64,000 bases of DNA from Anodontia alba (GCA_964016985.1 OZ024823.1:24559320-24623319); one strand, 5' to 3'. Shown: positions 1 through 11,820, counted from the first letter of the stretch. The notes: generated by a model not told the origin, from the letters alone. Made by a program: numbers and translations.

Positions 1-1420
1 TACAGTTGTCATTCTTGAATGTGATATGCCTACTCAATGTCCTCTACATATTAGTGAAGTGTCATGAAAATATCTTAAAGTGTTTTAAAGTTATGGTTCA
101 CACAAAATTTTGACAATTTTTGGAGACTTGACAATTTTTGGAGACTAGGGGAGATAATTCTTGGACCAAGTCAGTTAGAGTTGTCATTCTTGTAGCCGAC
201 GTCCCTACCAAATGCCCTCTACAACCTGACAGAGTTTCTTGAAAATAGCTCAAAGGGTATAGGAGTTAGGGGGTGCACAATAATGCGTTTATGGACAGAC
301 AGATGGATGGATGGACGGATAGATTCCATGCTGATAGCTATATCCCCTGTACCTATCAATAGGGGGATAACGAAATTCAACAAAAGGTCTTGATGATATA
401 GCTATTATAAACTTAGATGCAAAAAATGTTTACTTTTATATGAAAATTCTAAGTCAGTGACCTTAACCTCAAGGTCATACCCCAGGATGGGGATCAAGAT
501 GAGTAAACTCTACACCTATACCTACCAACATGTAAAATAGAAATGAAATTCCTCAAAGCCTCTTGATGGTATAGCTATATAAACTTAAATACAAAATATT
601 GACTTTTTTATGAAAATTCTAAATCCGTGACCTTGACCCTAAGGTTATCCCCTGGGGTAGGGTCAGTGCTGATAAAAACTTTAGACTTATATCTACCATC
701 AGGCCAAATATGAATAAAATCCATCAAAGGGCCTTCATAATATAAGGTCTTATAAACTTTAACATAAAACTTTGACCCTATGACAAAACTTAAGTACAAA
801 CGAATGAGGCTTCTGTGGGCGGACAGTCGAACAGATTCCTTGCTGATAGCTATATCCCCTAAACCTTTCAGTTAGGGGATAATGAAATTCAACAAAAGGT
901 CTTGATGATATGGCTATATAAACTTAAACTAAAACTTTTACTTTTATATGAAAATTTAAAGTCTGTGACCTTGACCTCGGTCACAACCGGGGTGGGGATC
1001 GTGCTGAGTAAGACTCTAGACCTATATCTACCAACATGTCAAATATAAATGAAATTTCTCAAAGGGTCTTGAAGATATAGCTATATAAACTTAAACACAA
1101 AAATTTTTTACTCTTTATGAAAATTCCGTGACCTTGACGTGGGTGGGGATGGTGCTGATAAAAACTTTAGACCTATATCTACCATCAGGCCAAATATGAA
1201 TGAAATCCATCAAAGAATCTTCAAAATATAAGGTCTTTTAAACTTTAACACAAAAAACTTTGACCCTGTGTAACTGAAAGACGAACGAACGAACGTATGT
1301 ATGAACGAAAGGACGAACGGAAAAGCGAAAAATATATACCCCCACATACTATGTATATCCGGGGTATAACCCCACATACTTCGTATGTCGGGGGTATAAA
1401 AATGCATTATCTGGAGTAAT
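1..1420. repeat. Tandem-core repeat element with hairpin tail
   Basis: Units of about 170-190 bp recur (GTGACCTTGACC-type motif near 452, 625, 961 and 1126). A larger period of about 520 bp is visible because the segment reading GCTGATAGCTATATCCCC occurs near 330 and 842. Runs of GACAGACAGATGG near 295 and GACGAACGAACG near 1270 are followed by a fold-back ending GGGGTATAAAAA near 1400. It lies in intron 3 of the actinin gene. The layout (tandem core, short-motif run, terminal hairpin) resembles non-autonomous Helitron-like elements of bivalves; that class is inferred. Confidence 0.6.
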
Positions 1421-1711
1421 GAACACTTTTTGAGACCCTATCCAAAGACAAAGTGTTTATACCAACAAAATATAATCTGCTCATACTGTCAGCCTGTATG
1501 TATACAAACACTGAGAGTTGGAATATTAACAGATCCAATGCTTGAGATGCCAGTAGCAAAATTTACAAACATCTTTGAGATTTTTACTGTTTACAGCAGT
1601 GGTATACTGCATTACTTCTTATATCTCATCAAGAGATGGAACAAATTTTATTCAGAAGTCTCTGTGGAGATGGACTCAAAACCCAAACCTCTGTGTAATC
1701 ATTTTTATAGA

Positions 1712-1915
1712 TTACTGTATTTACCCTTAGAATTCAGACAGGCAAGCCTGAAAAACAGTGTTGATTCAGATCAGGTGCTAAAGAATGCAATATATGATCA
1801 GGGTCCACATTGTTATCCAGCAAGTTTTAAACACATCAACTGGTATTAAAATGGACACAATTCAATTTTTTGGTTAAAGTGTCCAAATTATTTGGTTAAA
1901 TGTGGTATACTATAG
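1712..1915. repeat. Degenerate fold-back MITE, group G
   Basis: Carries worn versions of the CAGTGTAGAYCCAGATCAG core and of the ACTGTATTTACCCTTAG terminus seen intact at 3432-3666. The 139-codon open frame at 1430-1849 runs through this repeat and is not treated as a gene. The short stretch 1421-1711 before it shows nothing recognisable. Confidence 0.4.
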
Positions 1916-2037
1916 TGTTTGTAGTAGGAAGATCAGGAAAGAAGTATCTAGCTAGGAAACTTGCAAAGTATAGCAAGTTCCGGAACCATGCCAGTCCGAA
2001 TCTATTCATTACTGAGAAGCCTGCCAAGAATATTATA

Positions 2038-2451
2038 GGGTTATTGCACTGATATTGGTGAATATTGTTCCGAGTTGGGATATCGAAGGACGCGAGCTTG
2101 CGAGAGTCTGTAGATATCCCATCGAGGGACAATATTCACCAACATCAGTGTAATAACCCTTTTATTATATAGCTATGAATATTTATTTCGTTTCCTGGTG
2201 TTTCTAACCTTTAAAACACTGTTTTAATAACAAAAATGTGAATTATACCAATGTGCGCAACAAGTTTTGGCGCAACGTCACTGTATTACGACGTCATCAA
2301 AAGCAACGCAATGTAACCGTAATATGAGAAGGCATCCGAGTACGTGTGCAATATCGAGTAAGTGTATCGATATCATGTGATATCGGCACGCTAGCTCCTC
2401 AGCTTTTATCGCACATTTTTATCGTTTAATATTCATAGCTATATAATAAAA
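2038..2451. repeat. Compound fold-back repeat with perfect 24-bp inverted repeat
   Basis: An inverted repeat spans 2038-2159 (GGGTTATTGCACTGATATTG against its complement). It abuts a second pair: 2160-2183 is the exact reverse complement of 2428-2451 (starts TTTTATTATATAGCTATGAA). The 240 bp between the second pair has no coding potential. This looks like a MITE joined to or nested beside another. From 2452 to 2570 nothing is recognised. Confidence 0.65.
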
Positions 2452-2570
2452 GAATCTATCTAGTTCCTGAACAATTCTGAACCAAACATGTATATGCTAA
2501 TTGAACTTGAATAATGAAAATGCTTTATCAGCTTGGGAAACAAACTAAAAACATTTCTACCAGGTAAGCA

Positions 2571-2655
2571 CCCAGCTAGCATTCTTTATAAATCTATAGC
2601 AGGCCTGATGGGCCGATAACGGCCCGCTATAGATTTACAAAGAATGCTGACTGGG
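2571..2655. repeat. Short fold-back MITE, CCCAGCTAGCATTCT ends
   Basis: The left end CCCAGCTAGCATTCTTTATA pairs with a right end reading AAGAATGCTGACTGGG, and the centre GGGCCGATAACGGCCC is itself palindromic. Related copies are at 41700-41806 and, as a half copy, 44840-44896. Confidence 0.7.
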
Positions 2656-2802
2656 CACAACTGCAACAGCAACTTGTCTTCAGAATATTTGTATAAAGGT
2701 GCAGTTGCAGTTATGCTTACCTGAGATAATTTCTGTTTGTTTATTTGTTGTTTTTCTGAAAACATAGCCAAATTGCATGTACCATGACACATAAGTATTT
2801 CT

Positions 2803-2913
2803 CTAACCCTTAAAGTGCCAATCACATCTGCTAATCAGACATTTCACATGAACTGTCAAGACATTTTCTATAACAAAATTAGAATGCTGTCTTCTACAAA
2901 TTTGCTTGGCACT
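2803..2913. repeat. Short fold-back MITE, TTAAAGTGCCAA ends
   Basis: Terminal inverted repeats TTAAAGTGCCAA and TTGGCACTTTAA enclose a diverged CATTTCACATGAACTGTCAA interior. It resembles a shortened member of group E (see 29835-30050). It touches the next element at the TTAA of 2914. Confidence 0.55.
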
Positions 2914-3119
2914 TTAACCCTAGTCCTGCTGAACCCAGAAATGCCCTTCCTTTGCAAACAGTGTAGATCAAGATCAGTTGGCTTCTGAACTGATCTGGAT
3001 CTGCACTGTTTGCCATTCTGTATGTGAATTTATATCAACATCCTAGATCAAGTAATCTGATTGGCTGAAAACTGAAAGTGAGCATGGCATCTTAATTTAT
3101 TCAGCATGACAAGGGTTAA
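2914..3119. repeat. TTAA-flanked fold-back MITE, group F
   Basis: Starts TTAACCCTAGTCCTGCTGAA and ends with TCAGCATGACAAGGGTTAA. It contains the CAGTGTAGATCAAGATCAG hairpin arm and the segment AATCTGATTGGCTGAAAA shared by all group F copies. TTAA flanks with CCCT ends are typical of piggyBac-like non-autonomous elements; the superfamily assignment is inferred. Confidence 0.7.
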
Positions 3120-3230
3120 GTTAATTACTTCTGACAACACCGTCAAAGCACCATGAATGTGTAGCTGCAGGCAAACACTGTCGACAACAGAGGTCCTAAA
3201 ACTTTGCCAAAGTCTGACATTGGTCACTGC

Positions 3231-3420
3231 ATAGCTCTAGATACAAGGGGGTATCAGGTATATACTTTTCTTATTTCTCCATGAAAACATACATTGTGGG
3301 TGCTCATTAGAAGCACCTCGGTGAGGTGCTTCTATTGAGCACCCACAATGTATTTTTTCATGGAAAAATAAGAAAAGTATCAATACTTTTTGGTAGAAAA
3401 AGTGCTTTATCTTGAGCTAT
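3231..3420. repeat. Fold-back MITE, group A (GTGGGTACTC core)
   Basis: Nearly symmetrical about its centre. The order is terminus ATAGCTCTAGATA, shell TTTTCTTATTTCTCCATG, core TTGTGGGTGCTCATTAGAAG, then the complement of each back to CTTGAGCTAT. Group A copies occur about twenty times in the window. Probable TA target site. Confidence 0.8.
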
Positions 3421-3431
3421 GGATCAGACAA

Positions 3432-3666
3432 ATACCGTATTAACCCTAAGTATTGAGACACCCAAACACTGTACCATACTTATTCTAAAATTTGTTCTAA
3501 AATTTGAACAAGTACAACTTACTTCCTGATTCCTGATACTGCGTGTAAAAATTGCTGATTGAGTGGCAGTGTACCCTGATGAGATGCCGCGTTCTGTGGG
3601 GTCTCATCTGGGTCTACACTGTTTACTCAGGCCTGTCTGTCTGAATACATACGGTAAATACGGTAC
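3432..3666. repeat. Fold-back MITE, group G (TACCGTATT ends)
   Basis: Left end TACCGTATTAACCCTAAGTA and right end GGTAAATACGGTA are inverted repeats. The interior has a degenerate form of the AGATCAG(A)YGCCGC core, reading GATGAGATGCCGCGTTCTG. It sits 11 bp after a group A element. Confidence 0.7.
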
Positions 3667-3936
3667 CCTAAATCCTTAGATTTTTGCCGACTGGACAAAT
3701 TTTTGTGACTGTCTGCCATGTAAAGTGGTCAGGTTTTGTGATGACCATGACAGCACCTTTAACCTGCCAAATTCAAACAACAGAAAAAAAAGACCATATG
3801 AACTGTCAATTTGTTATCTGCTGATTGTGCCTGGAAAGTGCTAAAGCTTATACAGAATTTTTATGACAGTCATTTCAGCTCAAGAACAGCCACAGTAGTC
3901 TTTATGATGACCAATCACAAAAAACAACTTAAATTC

Positions 3937-4115
3937 ACAGCTCCAGATAAGAGGGGTATCCAGATTTTTTTTTTTTTTGTTTCTCCCTTTAACATGTTTT
4001 GTAGGTACTCACTAGAAGTGCTTCACCGAGACATTTCTAATGAGTACCACAACATAACGTTTTTGTGGAAAATAAACAAAATCTCAGTATTTTTCAATTG
4101 GGTAAAAAAGCGCCA
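3937..4115. repeat. Fold-back MITE, group A, diverged
   Basis: Reads CAGCTCCAGATAAGAGGGGT, then a T-rich shell, then GTAGGTACTCACTAGAAG and the partly mismatched complement. From 4116 to 4647 (about 530 bp) there is only AT-rich sequence with no recognisable gene. Confidence 0.6.
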
Positions 4116-4647
4116 ATTTTTCTCTCTGGGAAATGATAAGTATGCTTTATCAACATAATGTTTTACATGAGCATACATTTTCTATAATTCTTGATAAAAG
4201 ATTTCTTCTGTCTAACAATAAGCATTTGCATTTCTTTTTTTTCATGAAACATAAAGTATGCATTAGGACTGTCCCGCGAAGCTGTTTTAATGAGTGTCTA
4301 CAATAAATGTTTCCTTCAAGAAATAAGTAAAATGTTTGTATGTAGAGATATGTTGTTGTTTTTTTGTTGTTGTTTTATTTGTGACCTTTAAAGCTTCTCA
4401 TCAACTGAAAATTATGTTTTACCAATATAGTTATAGATAGATTCCCACAGGAAATGTCAAGGCTTATTTTCAAAACACTTCTGCTACTTTTGTGATCTGC
4501 GTTTTAAAGGTTAAACTTTTGGCAGTGTCTTGGCACAACAAATGCTTTCATGGAGAGGTAAGAAAGAAATGATTATCTGGATACCACTCTTATTTATATT
4601 GATGTTTTGCTCAGAAACAAAAACTGCTCTGAAATTCTCTTTCTTAA

Positions 4648-5018
4648 TAACCCTGGTCCTGCTGAACCCGGATATACTCTGCAGAAGCCAACTGACCTGG
4701 ATCTACACTGTTTGCCATTCAGTATGTGAATTTACATCAACAATCAGGATCAAGGAATCTGACTGACTGACAATTAGAAGTGGGCTTGGCAGCTTAATTC
4801 ATTCAGCATGACAAGGGTTAACCCTTGTCATGCAGAATAAATTAAGATGCCATGCCCACTTCCAGTTTTCAGCCAATCAGATTCCTTGATCTAGACTGTT
4901 GATATAAATTCACATACTGAATGGCAAACAGTGTAGATCCAGATCAGTTGGCTTCTACACTGGATCTATACTGTTTGCAAGAGCAGAGTATATCTGGGTT
5001 CAGCAGGACAAGGGTTAA
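4648..5018. repeat. Two group F MITEs joined tail to tail at one TTAA
   Basis: The first copy (about 4648-4821) ends ATTCAGCATGACAAGGGTTAA. The second (4818-5018) begins at that same TTAA in opposite orientation, TTAACCCTTGTCATGCAG, and runs to GCAGGACAAGGGTTAA. Both carry the GTAGATCCAGATCAGTTGGC or equivalent core. Sharing one target site suggests insertion of one element exactly at the boundary of the other. Confidence 0.75.
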
Positions 5019-5142
5019 ATTATGGCTGCAGATTCAATGATAAGCTTTCAACTATCTGCTCAATACTTTGTCAATAATAAAGCTATTTAATTTTCATGTA
5101 AAAACAGCGAATTTTTCTTCCAAATCATAGATCTTACAAGAT

Positions 5143-5449
5143 TTTGTTTGTGTTGAGGTTTTACAGCCGAGTCAACCCAATGGGGTCATGTCGAGCGCAG
5201 TCAGTTTACCTTACCACATGTTTACTGGGTAGGCTTAGTCCTCTAAGCGGTTAACCAGTATTGTGCACATTCTTTCGCCAGAAACTGACAACTGCCCTTC
5301 TTGAATCAGCAGAAGGGAGAGAATGACCGTAGAAAATATTTCATGATCAATCTCCACAAAAGAATGTTGCCAACTTTGGCGGGGTTTGAACTCGTGACCT
5401 CCTGGTTTCCAGTCAGACGGCGCATCCAACTGAGCCACCGAGGCCGGCT
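5143..5449 (-). mobile_element. tRNA-derived SINE, family 1, with 13-bp target duplication
   Basis: On the minus strand the element starts GCCGGCCTCGGTGGCTCAG (A-box region). It continues to a diverged B box (GAGTTCAAACCC) and about 230 bp of body, and ends AAACCTCAACACAAAC. The host sequence GATCTTACAAGAT is duplicated at 5130-5142 and 5450-5462. tRNA-derived SINEs use an internal Pol III promoter and are mobilised by a partner LINE. Other copies: 20248-20553, 52795-53096 and 58081-58384 (full length), and several truncated ones. Confidence 0.85.
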
Positions 5450-5737
5450 GATCTTACAAGATAGAAGTATCTACATAGTTTTCTTATTTCTTCATTTCTC
5501 CATGAAAATATACGTGAAGGAAACACTCACAGAAATGCTTCTAATGAGTTCCACAATTTATATAACCTAAAAATAGACTTCAATGGCTAACAGCTGTTTT
5601 CAGCCGAGTGAATATTTCTGATATTCAACGGCTCAGGGTTTTTTCCCCACTGGGTATGTGTACCTAAAATTAGAATATCACGTGAAAGACTGTATTTTGG
5701 GAAATGTATCAGTCTGTTCATTGGTTATATAAAAAAA

Positions 5738-5880
5738 CAATTGTTGACTATTGAGTTAATGAATATGAAGTGATATCCACTGAAGAATACTAATATTGAC
5801 CTCGGCTACTGCCTCGGTCAATATTGGTATTCTCCAGTGGATATCACATCATATTCAATGACTCAATAGTCAATAATTGT
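5738..5880. repeat. Long inverted repeat (arms about 65 bp)
   Basis: The left arm begins ACAATTGTTGACTATTGAGT and the right arm ends with its near-complement. The central hairpin contains TAATATTGACCTCGG against CCTCGGTCAATATTGG. No second copy was found in the window. From 5450 to 5737 only a worn group A fragment (5463-5570) is visible. Confidence 0.65.
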
Positions 5881-5934
5881 ATAATATTTTCATGCAGCAA
5901 TAAGAAAAATATCCTTGAAAAAAAAAAATATTCG

Positions 5935-7626
5935 TATCTCTACATAAGGAGCGCTTTTCAACCAAAAAGTATTGATATTTTTCTTTTTTCTCCGGGAAAA
6001 CATGTGGGTCAGGGCCTGACAAATCCATTGCCCGGCCGCCCGGGACAAGTCCTAAATCCCGCCGGGCAAGTCTGTTCCGTCTTTACGACGCCCGGTCGGG
6101 CAAGTGTCAAAAAATCGCCAGGACAGTTAAAAGTGTGAGTATTTACGGTAAAAAAGTCTGATCAAAAGATGTCAATAAATATTGATAATTAATTGCCCAG
6201 CTGTCCTGATTAATGCAGACAACCCATGTATAACGGTTTTCATTATCACACTACCGTTAATCCAATTGATCAGTTGTTTACCTTCCGGCGCGTGCCTTTA
6301 ATCTTCCGTCGTAACAGCTGATCAATAATTGTATCTAAACATGGCTTCTGTGTAGTATGAACCAAGTAAGGTCGGCAATTATTGGTTTTTGATATTCTCG
6401 TATTTCATTGGCTATGCGACTGGGCATACACCAATGAAATAAGTCGTTGCTTACGACGTGTTTGGCTATGAAAACGAAAGTACAAAATGACACAATATAA
6501 AAACACAGGTAAGAAATTGAGTTTTTGTTTGGAAAAAAAAAAGAAAAAAAAAAGCGTGTTACCGTTACGATCTCGCCTGTTTGCAAAACCTTTGTTATTT
6601 CCCTCTCGAAATCTGGATTTACTTAGTGTTCATCAAATAATAATGAATTTGTAAGACTAAAAATACTGTGTGTCAAAGTCATTTATGAAAAATTTATTCT
6701 CTGTTGATATTACTGATAACGTGTTAGGATGAAAAACAAAATATGAACACTGATGGCTTACACAACTGACTAGTGCTTGATGACTTATGTGCTCCTAAAA
6801 CCAGAAAGACTTGATGAGCACTGATATACAATACCACACAGAATAATATTCAGTTCTTTCCAATTTCTTGGAGGTTGTTCTCTGTTCTTGGGATAAATGA
6901 ATACACCATTTTCAAAATGGCTTCTTTGATAAAAAATGAAGTCTTTTAATTATGAATTGTCCTATAGTTTGTAGGCAGTTCTTCAATCAAGTTAATTTCC
7001 TTGCAGGTGTATACATTTACCTTAAGAATTTTTTTTTTTTTTTTTTTTTTACAAACACATGAGTATTTATTCAAGGCTTCAAGTAAATACAAATAAAATT
7101 CTTTTTCAATATGCTCTCTTTTCATCCCTTTGGTATTTTCTGATGTGAAATTATGATACTTTTCTTATTTCCATTGCAAACTTAGATTGTGGGGTCTGAA
7201 ACTACCTCACTGAGTGCCCATTATCTATGTTTTTGACCCAAAAAAAAGGAGTAAACTTATGTACGCCATTTAAAACCTCGCTTTTCTGTATATTAACTGG
7301 GATTTACAAGAGTATTGCTTTCATAGACTTGTTAACGCAATGTTAAAAGTGGGACTTCTATTTCTGTTTGCAAATCTTGGGCATATAGGAATTTGAGCCG
7401 CACAAATCCTGGGCAAGTAGGAATTTGAGCTGGGCAAGTGAGAAAAAAATTTACTTGCCCAGTGGGCAAGTGGATTTTTTTTTGATTTGTCAGGCCCTGT
7501 GTGGGTACTCATTAGAGGTGCCTCAGCAATCATAGATGCTTCTGATGAGTACCAACAATATATGTTTTCTTGGAGGAATAAGAAAAATATTTGCCAACTA
7601 CCCCTCTTAATGGTTTTATCTAGAGC
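5935..7626. repeat. Group A MITE split by a hAT-like insertion
   Basis: The left part (5935-6009: CTACATAAGGAGCGCTTTTC, AAAGTATTGATATTTTTC, GGGAAAACATGTGGGT) and the right part (7500-7626: TGTGGGTACTCATTAGAG through TTTTATCTAGAGC) together make one ordinary group A element. The break falls in the conserved GTGGGTACTC core. Confidence 0.75.
6010..7499. mobile_element. Non-autonomous hAT-like element nested in a MITE
   Basis: The ends are inverted repeats: CAGGGCCTGACAAATC at 6010 against GATTTGTCAGGCCCTG at 7484-7499. The subterminal regions on both sides are rich in GGGCAAGT-type repeats. The flanking sequence TGTGGGT is present on both sides (6003-6009 and 7500-7506), a 7-bp match where hAT elements typically duplicate 8 bp. 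CAGGG-type ends are characteristic of hAT. No transposase is visible in the 1.49-kb interior, and 7145-7250 holds a worn group A fragment. hAT is the best call but inferred. Confidence 0.65.
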
Positions 7627-7629
7627 AAT

Positions 7630-7908
7630 GTTTGCTTGTGTTGAGGTTTTACGGCCCAGTCAACCCAATGGGGTCATGTCCAGTGTGGTCAGTTTACCTA
7701 TTTAAACCAGACTTTTACTGAGCAGGTTTAGTCCTTTAAGGGGCTAACCAGTATTGTGCACAGTCTTTCGCCAGAAACTGACAACTGCCCTTCTTGAATA
7801 AGCGGAAAGGAGACAATAACAGTAGAAATATTTCATGATCAACCTCCACGAAAGATTGCTGCCAACCTGGTGGGGTTCAAACCTGCAGCCTCCTGATCAC
7901 CAGGGTCT
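7630..7908 (-). mobile_element. tRNA-derived SINE family 1, truncated head
   Basis: The body matches the full-length copies (TTGAGGTTTTACGGCCCAGT; TTCGCCAGAAACTGACAACT), but the sequence is lost within the tRNA-like head near CTCCTGATCACCAG. Confidence 0.75.
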
Positions 7909-8032
7909 CCACTGTTTGCAAATAGCTTAGCCATTTTTCTGCTGGCATATCTAATTCAAATAGCCTAATATACCTAAAACTGAAAATTTGACTCTTCTTA
8001 TTTAAAATGGTGCGAGGAGCCTATTCAGTCTT

Positions 8033-8410
<378 letters not shown>

Positions 8411-8447
8411 TCATCATTTTCTGTACTATTACAATATTTAACAAACA

Positions 8448-8668
8448 CATACACAACAACCGCTTTATTTGTTGGGGGTCCATAGCATAAACCTTTGTTA
8501 GTTAAACAACTGTGTTATAGCCAAACAAAAATGTATAGATTATAGTGAAAAATGACCATTTATGGTCATTTTTCAATATAATCTATACATTTTTGGGATC
8601 CATCTTTGAACCGTGTTATATCCAAAAATGTGTTATTATGAACCGTGTTATACAGAGGCTGAAGTGTA
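8448..8668. repeat. Fold-back MITE, group I
   Basis: The central palindrome is ATTTTTCACTATAATC-like, with TGACCATTTATGGTCATTTT at its heart and ACAAAAATGTATAGATTATA arms. Worn ends read ACAACAACCGC and CAGAGGCTGAAGTG. A better preserved copy is at 22674-22889. Confidence 0.65.
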
Positions 8669-9507
8669 TTATTCATGAAAATGATTAACCCTTATTCTGC
8701 TATGGAAGTTTCTGACCTGGGTCTTCAGAAGCACCTGTTATTTCCCTTGTTTTGCACAAATTTAATTCATACTGGCATTTTTCATGTATAAATGGACAGG
8801 CTTACTATCAGCGGAACAGTTGTTATTCATGACTTATGATGACTATCCAGTGATAGCGGATTATGTTACAAACAGGTATTTGTTTCACATATTTATGAAA
8901 AAAACTCCCAAGAAACATTGCAGGAAGGATTTGACATCCTGCAAAGAAATTTATCTACCATCTGAGTACATTTATCACTTGAAGTTATTTAGGTAGAGTC
9001 TGCATGGTTGGCACCGGAGCCTATTCGATCCGATAGGGACAGAAAGAGGTGAAAATTGACTGATTTTGGAGAATTATTTCATTGACTGACACTGAATGCA
9101 GACAAACAAAGGTCTGTGATAAAGTAAATTGCCTTCCCTGTCTGCCACCTAGAACTAAAGGATGGGCCTCGTTTCTGGCGGTCCAGAAATTGCTCTCAAA
9201 TAGGCCTTCCCACTTAAAGCATATATTGACGTGATCCGCGGGATAAGCAGATAGTAAGTGGAAATGAAGTTTACCAGATAATGACAAACAGACAGACAAT
9301 GGCCAAAAATACAAAATTTCATACGCTACCATGTCACCCTGTTAATCCTTACCCTGCTATGAAAGTTTCTGATCTGGGTCTTCTGAAGGGGTACCTTACT
9401 GAGCACCTATTATTTCTCTCGTTTTCCACTGATTTACATGTAATTCATACTCCCAAAATTAATGTGATGTAAAAAATGAGACAGTCATTAGACTGTGAAA
9501 TAAATAT
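8669..9507. other. Intronic stretch without recognised features
   Basis: About 840 bp of actinin intron 2. Short open frames exist on both strands but have no recognisable domain. The run ACAAACAGACAGACAATGG near 9284 recalls the GACAGACGG tails of the tandem-core elements. No gene is called. Confidence 0.5.
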
Positions 9508-9508
9508 A

Positions 9509-9863
9509 CTGTATTCGAACTAATTACCGCACTGTGCGCTTAGGTTTTTCAAAATTACTGGGAACACTCATTTGTGGTAAAATATGTATCTACCTTCTAA
9601 GGAAACACAATATAAAAAATCATAAGAAAGACTTATTTGATGATGAATATGCGATTTTTTTTTTTCTGATTTTCTTTATACAGGCATATGTTGTGAGTAC
9701 TCATTTGAATTGCATCGACAAGTCGATGCAATTCAAATGAGTACCCACAACATATGTCTTTATAAGGAAGTAGACAAAAAGTACACTGGCTGTAATCTGA
9801 AGACTACGGAATTTCTTGACTGTGCGCTTATAGGGATATGTGCAGTAATTAGGTCGAATACGG
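9509..9863. repeat. Fold-back MITE, group C (CGTATTCGACCTAATTAC ends)
   Basis: Ends CTGTATTCGAACTAATTAC and GTAATTAGGTCGAATACGG are inverted repeats, flanked by TA on both sides. The centre, GAGTACTCATTTGAATTGCA against its complement, contains the GTGGGTACTC motif found in groups A, B and D. A second copy is at 35736-36072. Confidence 0.7.
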
Positions 9864-9865
9864 TA

Positions 9866-10292
9866 GGTCAGGGTCATAAAATGATAATGTAGTAGTTTAG
9901 GCCTTCAGTTTATGCCGGTTTTGATGTTTGCAGTCATACAGTTATTCAGAAATGGAACCAAACACTAGGGCTGACACAAAAAATCTGAGAGGGTCATGGA
10001 AGTGCAATTTACCCAAAAATGTACCTCCTGTAAGAGCAGACAAATGGGCAGACAGATGAAAAAGCGGACATCTATATTGTAACTGCTTGCTTAAACAGGT
10101 GCCACAAATATATCAATACTTTTTCGTTGAAAACTAGAGCCATTTTCCCAAAATATGCTCTCAGAACCATGCACTGATTTAAGAAGCATCTGCCAATATG
10201 ACTATTTTATATTTCTATAGCAGAATTAAACAAGATATAAAAAATTCCTAAGCCTGTAGAGATTGTTGTAACAGCATATATAATGGAATTAC
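9866..10292. other. Intronic stretch, little recognisable
   Basis: Contains only a fragment of a group A right arm near 10110-10140 (ATCAATACTTTTTCGTTGAA). No coding signal was seen. Confidence 0.5.
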
Positions 10293-10468
10293 ATAGCTTC
10301 AGATAAGCGGGGATATCTACATAATATTCTTATTTCTACACAAAAACATATGGTGCAGGTACTCATCAGAAGAGGTGCTTCTAAGGAGTACCACAAATTA
10401 TGTTTTTGCGTAGAGATAAGAAAATTATCAATACTTTTCAGTGGAAAAAAGTGTTTTAATGGAGCTTT
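10293..10468. repeat. Fold-back MITE, group A
   Basis: ATAGCTTCAGATAAGCGGGG opens the element. The core is GCAGGTACTCATCAGAAG with complement CTTCTAAGGAGTACC, and it closes near TTTTAATGGAGCT. The 10598-10740 segment is a more worn relative (ATAGCTCTAGAGAAGAGG). Confidence 0.65.
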
Positions 10469-10741
10469 GCGGAATTTCTGGTAAACTACTCTGCCAAACC
10501 TTCATTGCTGCAGGTAATAATTTAATGGATCCCAAAGAATCATAACAGTTAGCTTTTGTTTTTGCAATATTTGATGTGATTATTATTGCTAGAGTCCATA
10601 GCTCTAGAGAAGAGGAGCAGCTACAAAATGATATGCTGCAAACACCCATTAGAGATGTTTAGCCCTAGTTCACAAACCAGATGTTTCACGGAGAAATAAG
10701 ACAACTTCGAACACTTTTTGGCTGACAACACCATATTACAC

Positions 10742-11590
10742 ATATAGTAGACAAATAACAAACTAGATGATCCCTAAAGGGGATGAATGCCCCTCTACTG
10801 CCAGCTGGCTTTTTTTATGACAAAAACTTCTAAATTCTAAGTAAAATGGTAACTTTAGCAATAAAACTTTGATTAGTTCTGTGACCTTTATGCACATTCC
10901 CTGCATATATTCTTACTTTGCTGCAAGTTTCAAATCATTATCTTGAAAACTGTGGAAGTTGCGGAGACCCCAACCCTAATATGCCATGTGTATAAGACAA
11001 AATTTCTAAGTAAATCCAGGGTACGTAACTCAAGCAATAAAAATCTGATCAGAGTTCTGTGGCCTTTATGCACATGCCCAGCCTATATTCTTACTTTCCT
11101 GCAAGTTTCTAATCATTCTCTTGAAAACTGTAGGTGAAGTTGCGGGGACATGAACCCTACTATGCCATGTGTATAAAGCACTATTTCTAAGTAAATCAAG
11201 GGTATGTAACTCTACCAATAAAAATTTGACCAGAGTTCTGTGATCTTTATGCACATGCCCAGCCTAAATCCTTACTTTGCTGTAAGTTTAATTCATTATC
11301 TTGAACTTCAGGAAAAGTTGCAGACCCACGAACCCCACTATGCTAGTATGCCATGTGTATAAGACAAATTTTCTAAGTAAACCAATGGTAAGTACCAATA
11401 ATAATTAGATCAGAGTTCTGTGACCTTTGTATAAATGCTCAGTCTATATCCTTACTATGGTGCAAGTTTCAAATCATTATCTTAAAAACTGTAGCAAGAG
11501 TTGCGGAGACACAAACAGTACTATGATGTGTGACAGATGGACATATGACTGAGGGTATTTAACTGTATGCCCTCCTCCATTTTGTGGCGG
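10742..11590. repeat. Tandem-core repeat, period about 180 bp
   Basis: The segment TTCTGTGACCTTTATGCACA or a close variant recurs near 10876, 11055, 11235 and 11416. Each unit also holds GAAAACTGTGGAAGTTGC-like and TATGCCATGTGTATAA motifs. The array is about four diverged units and ends near GACAGATGGACATATGAC. Confidence 0.75.
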
Positions 11591-11615
11591 GGAAAAACTG
11601 CAAGACTTCCATCTG

Positions 11616-11820
11616 ATTTGGAGTTTTACGGCCCAGTAAACAATGTTAAAATCATGTCGAGCTGGTCAGTTGACCTAGTAACATTTTTCCTGAGCAGGCT
11701 TAGTCCTCTACACAGTTAACCAGTACTTTGTGCACATACTTTTGCCAGTAACTGACAAATGTCCATCTTGAATCAGCGGAAGGGAGAGAATGGTCGCAGA
11801 AATTTTAACATCAACTTCCA
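11616..11820 (-). mobile_element. SINE family 1 fragment
   Basis: Contains GGAGTTTTACGGCCCAGTAA and GAATCAGCGGAAGGGAGAGA in family order, but lacks the tRNA-like head. It is more diverged than the copies with target duplications. Confidence 0.7.

Noticed and set aside
1430..1849. 139-codon plus-strand open frame
   Set aside because: Its second half reads through a worn group G MITE and no domain or splice logic is visible.
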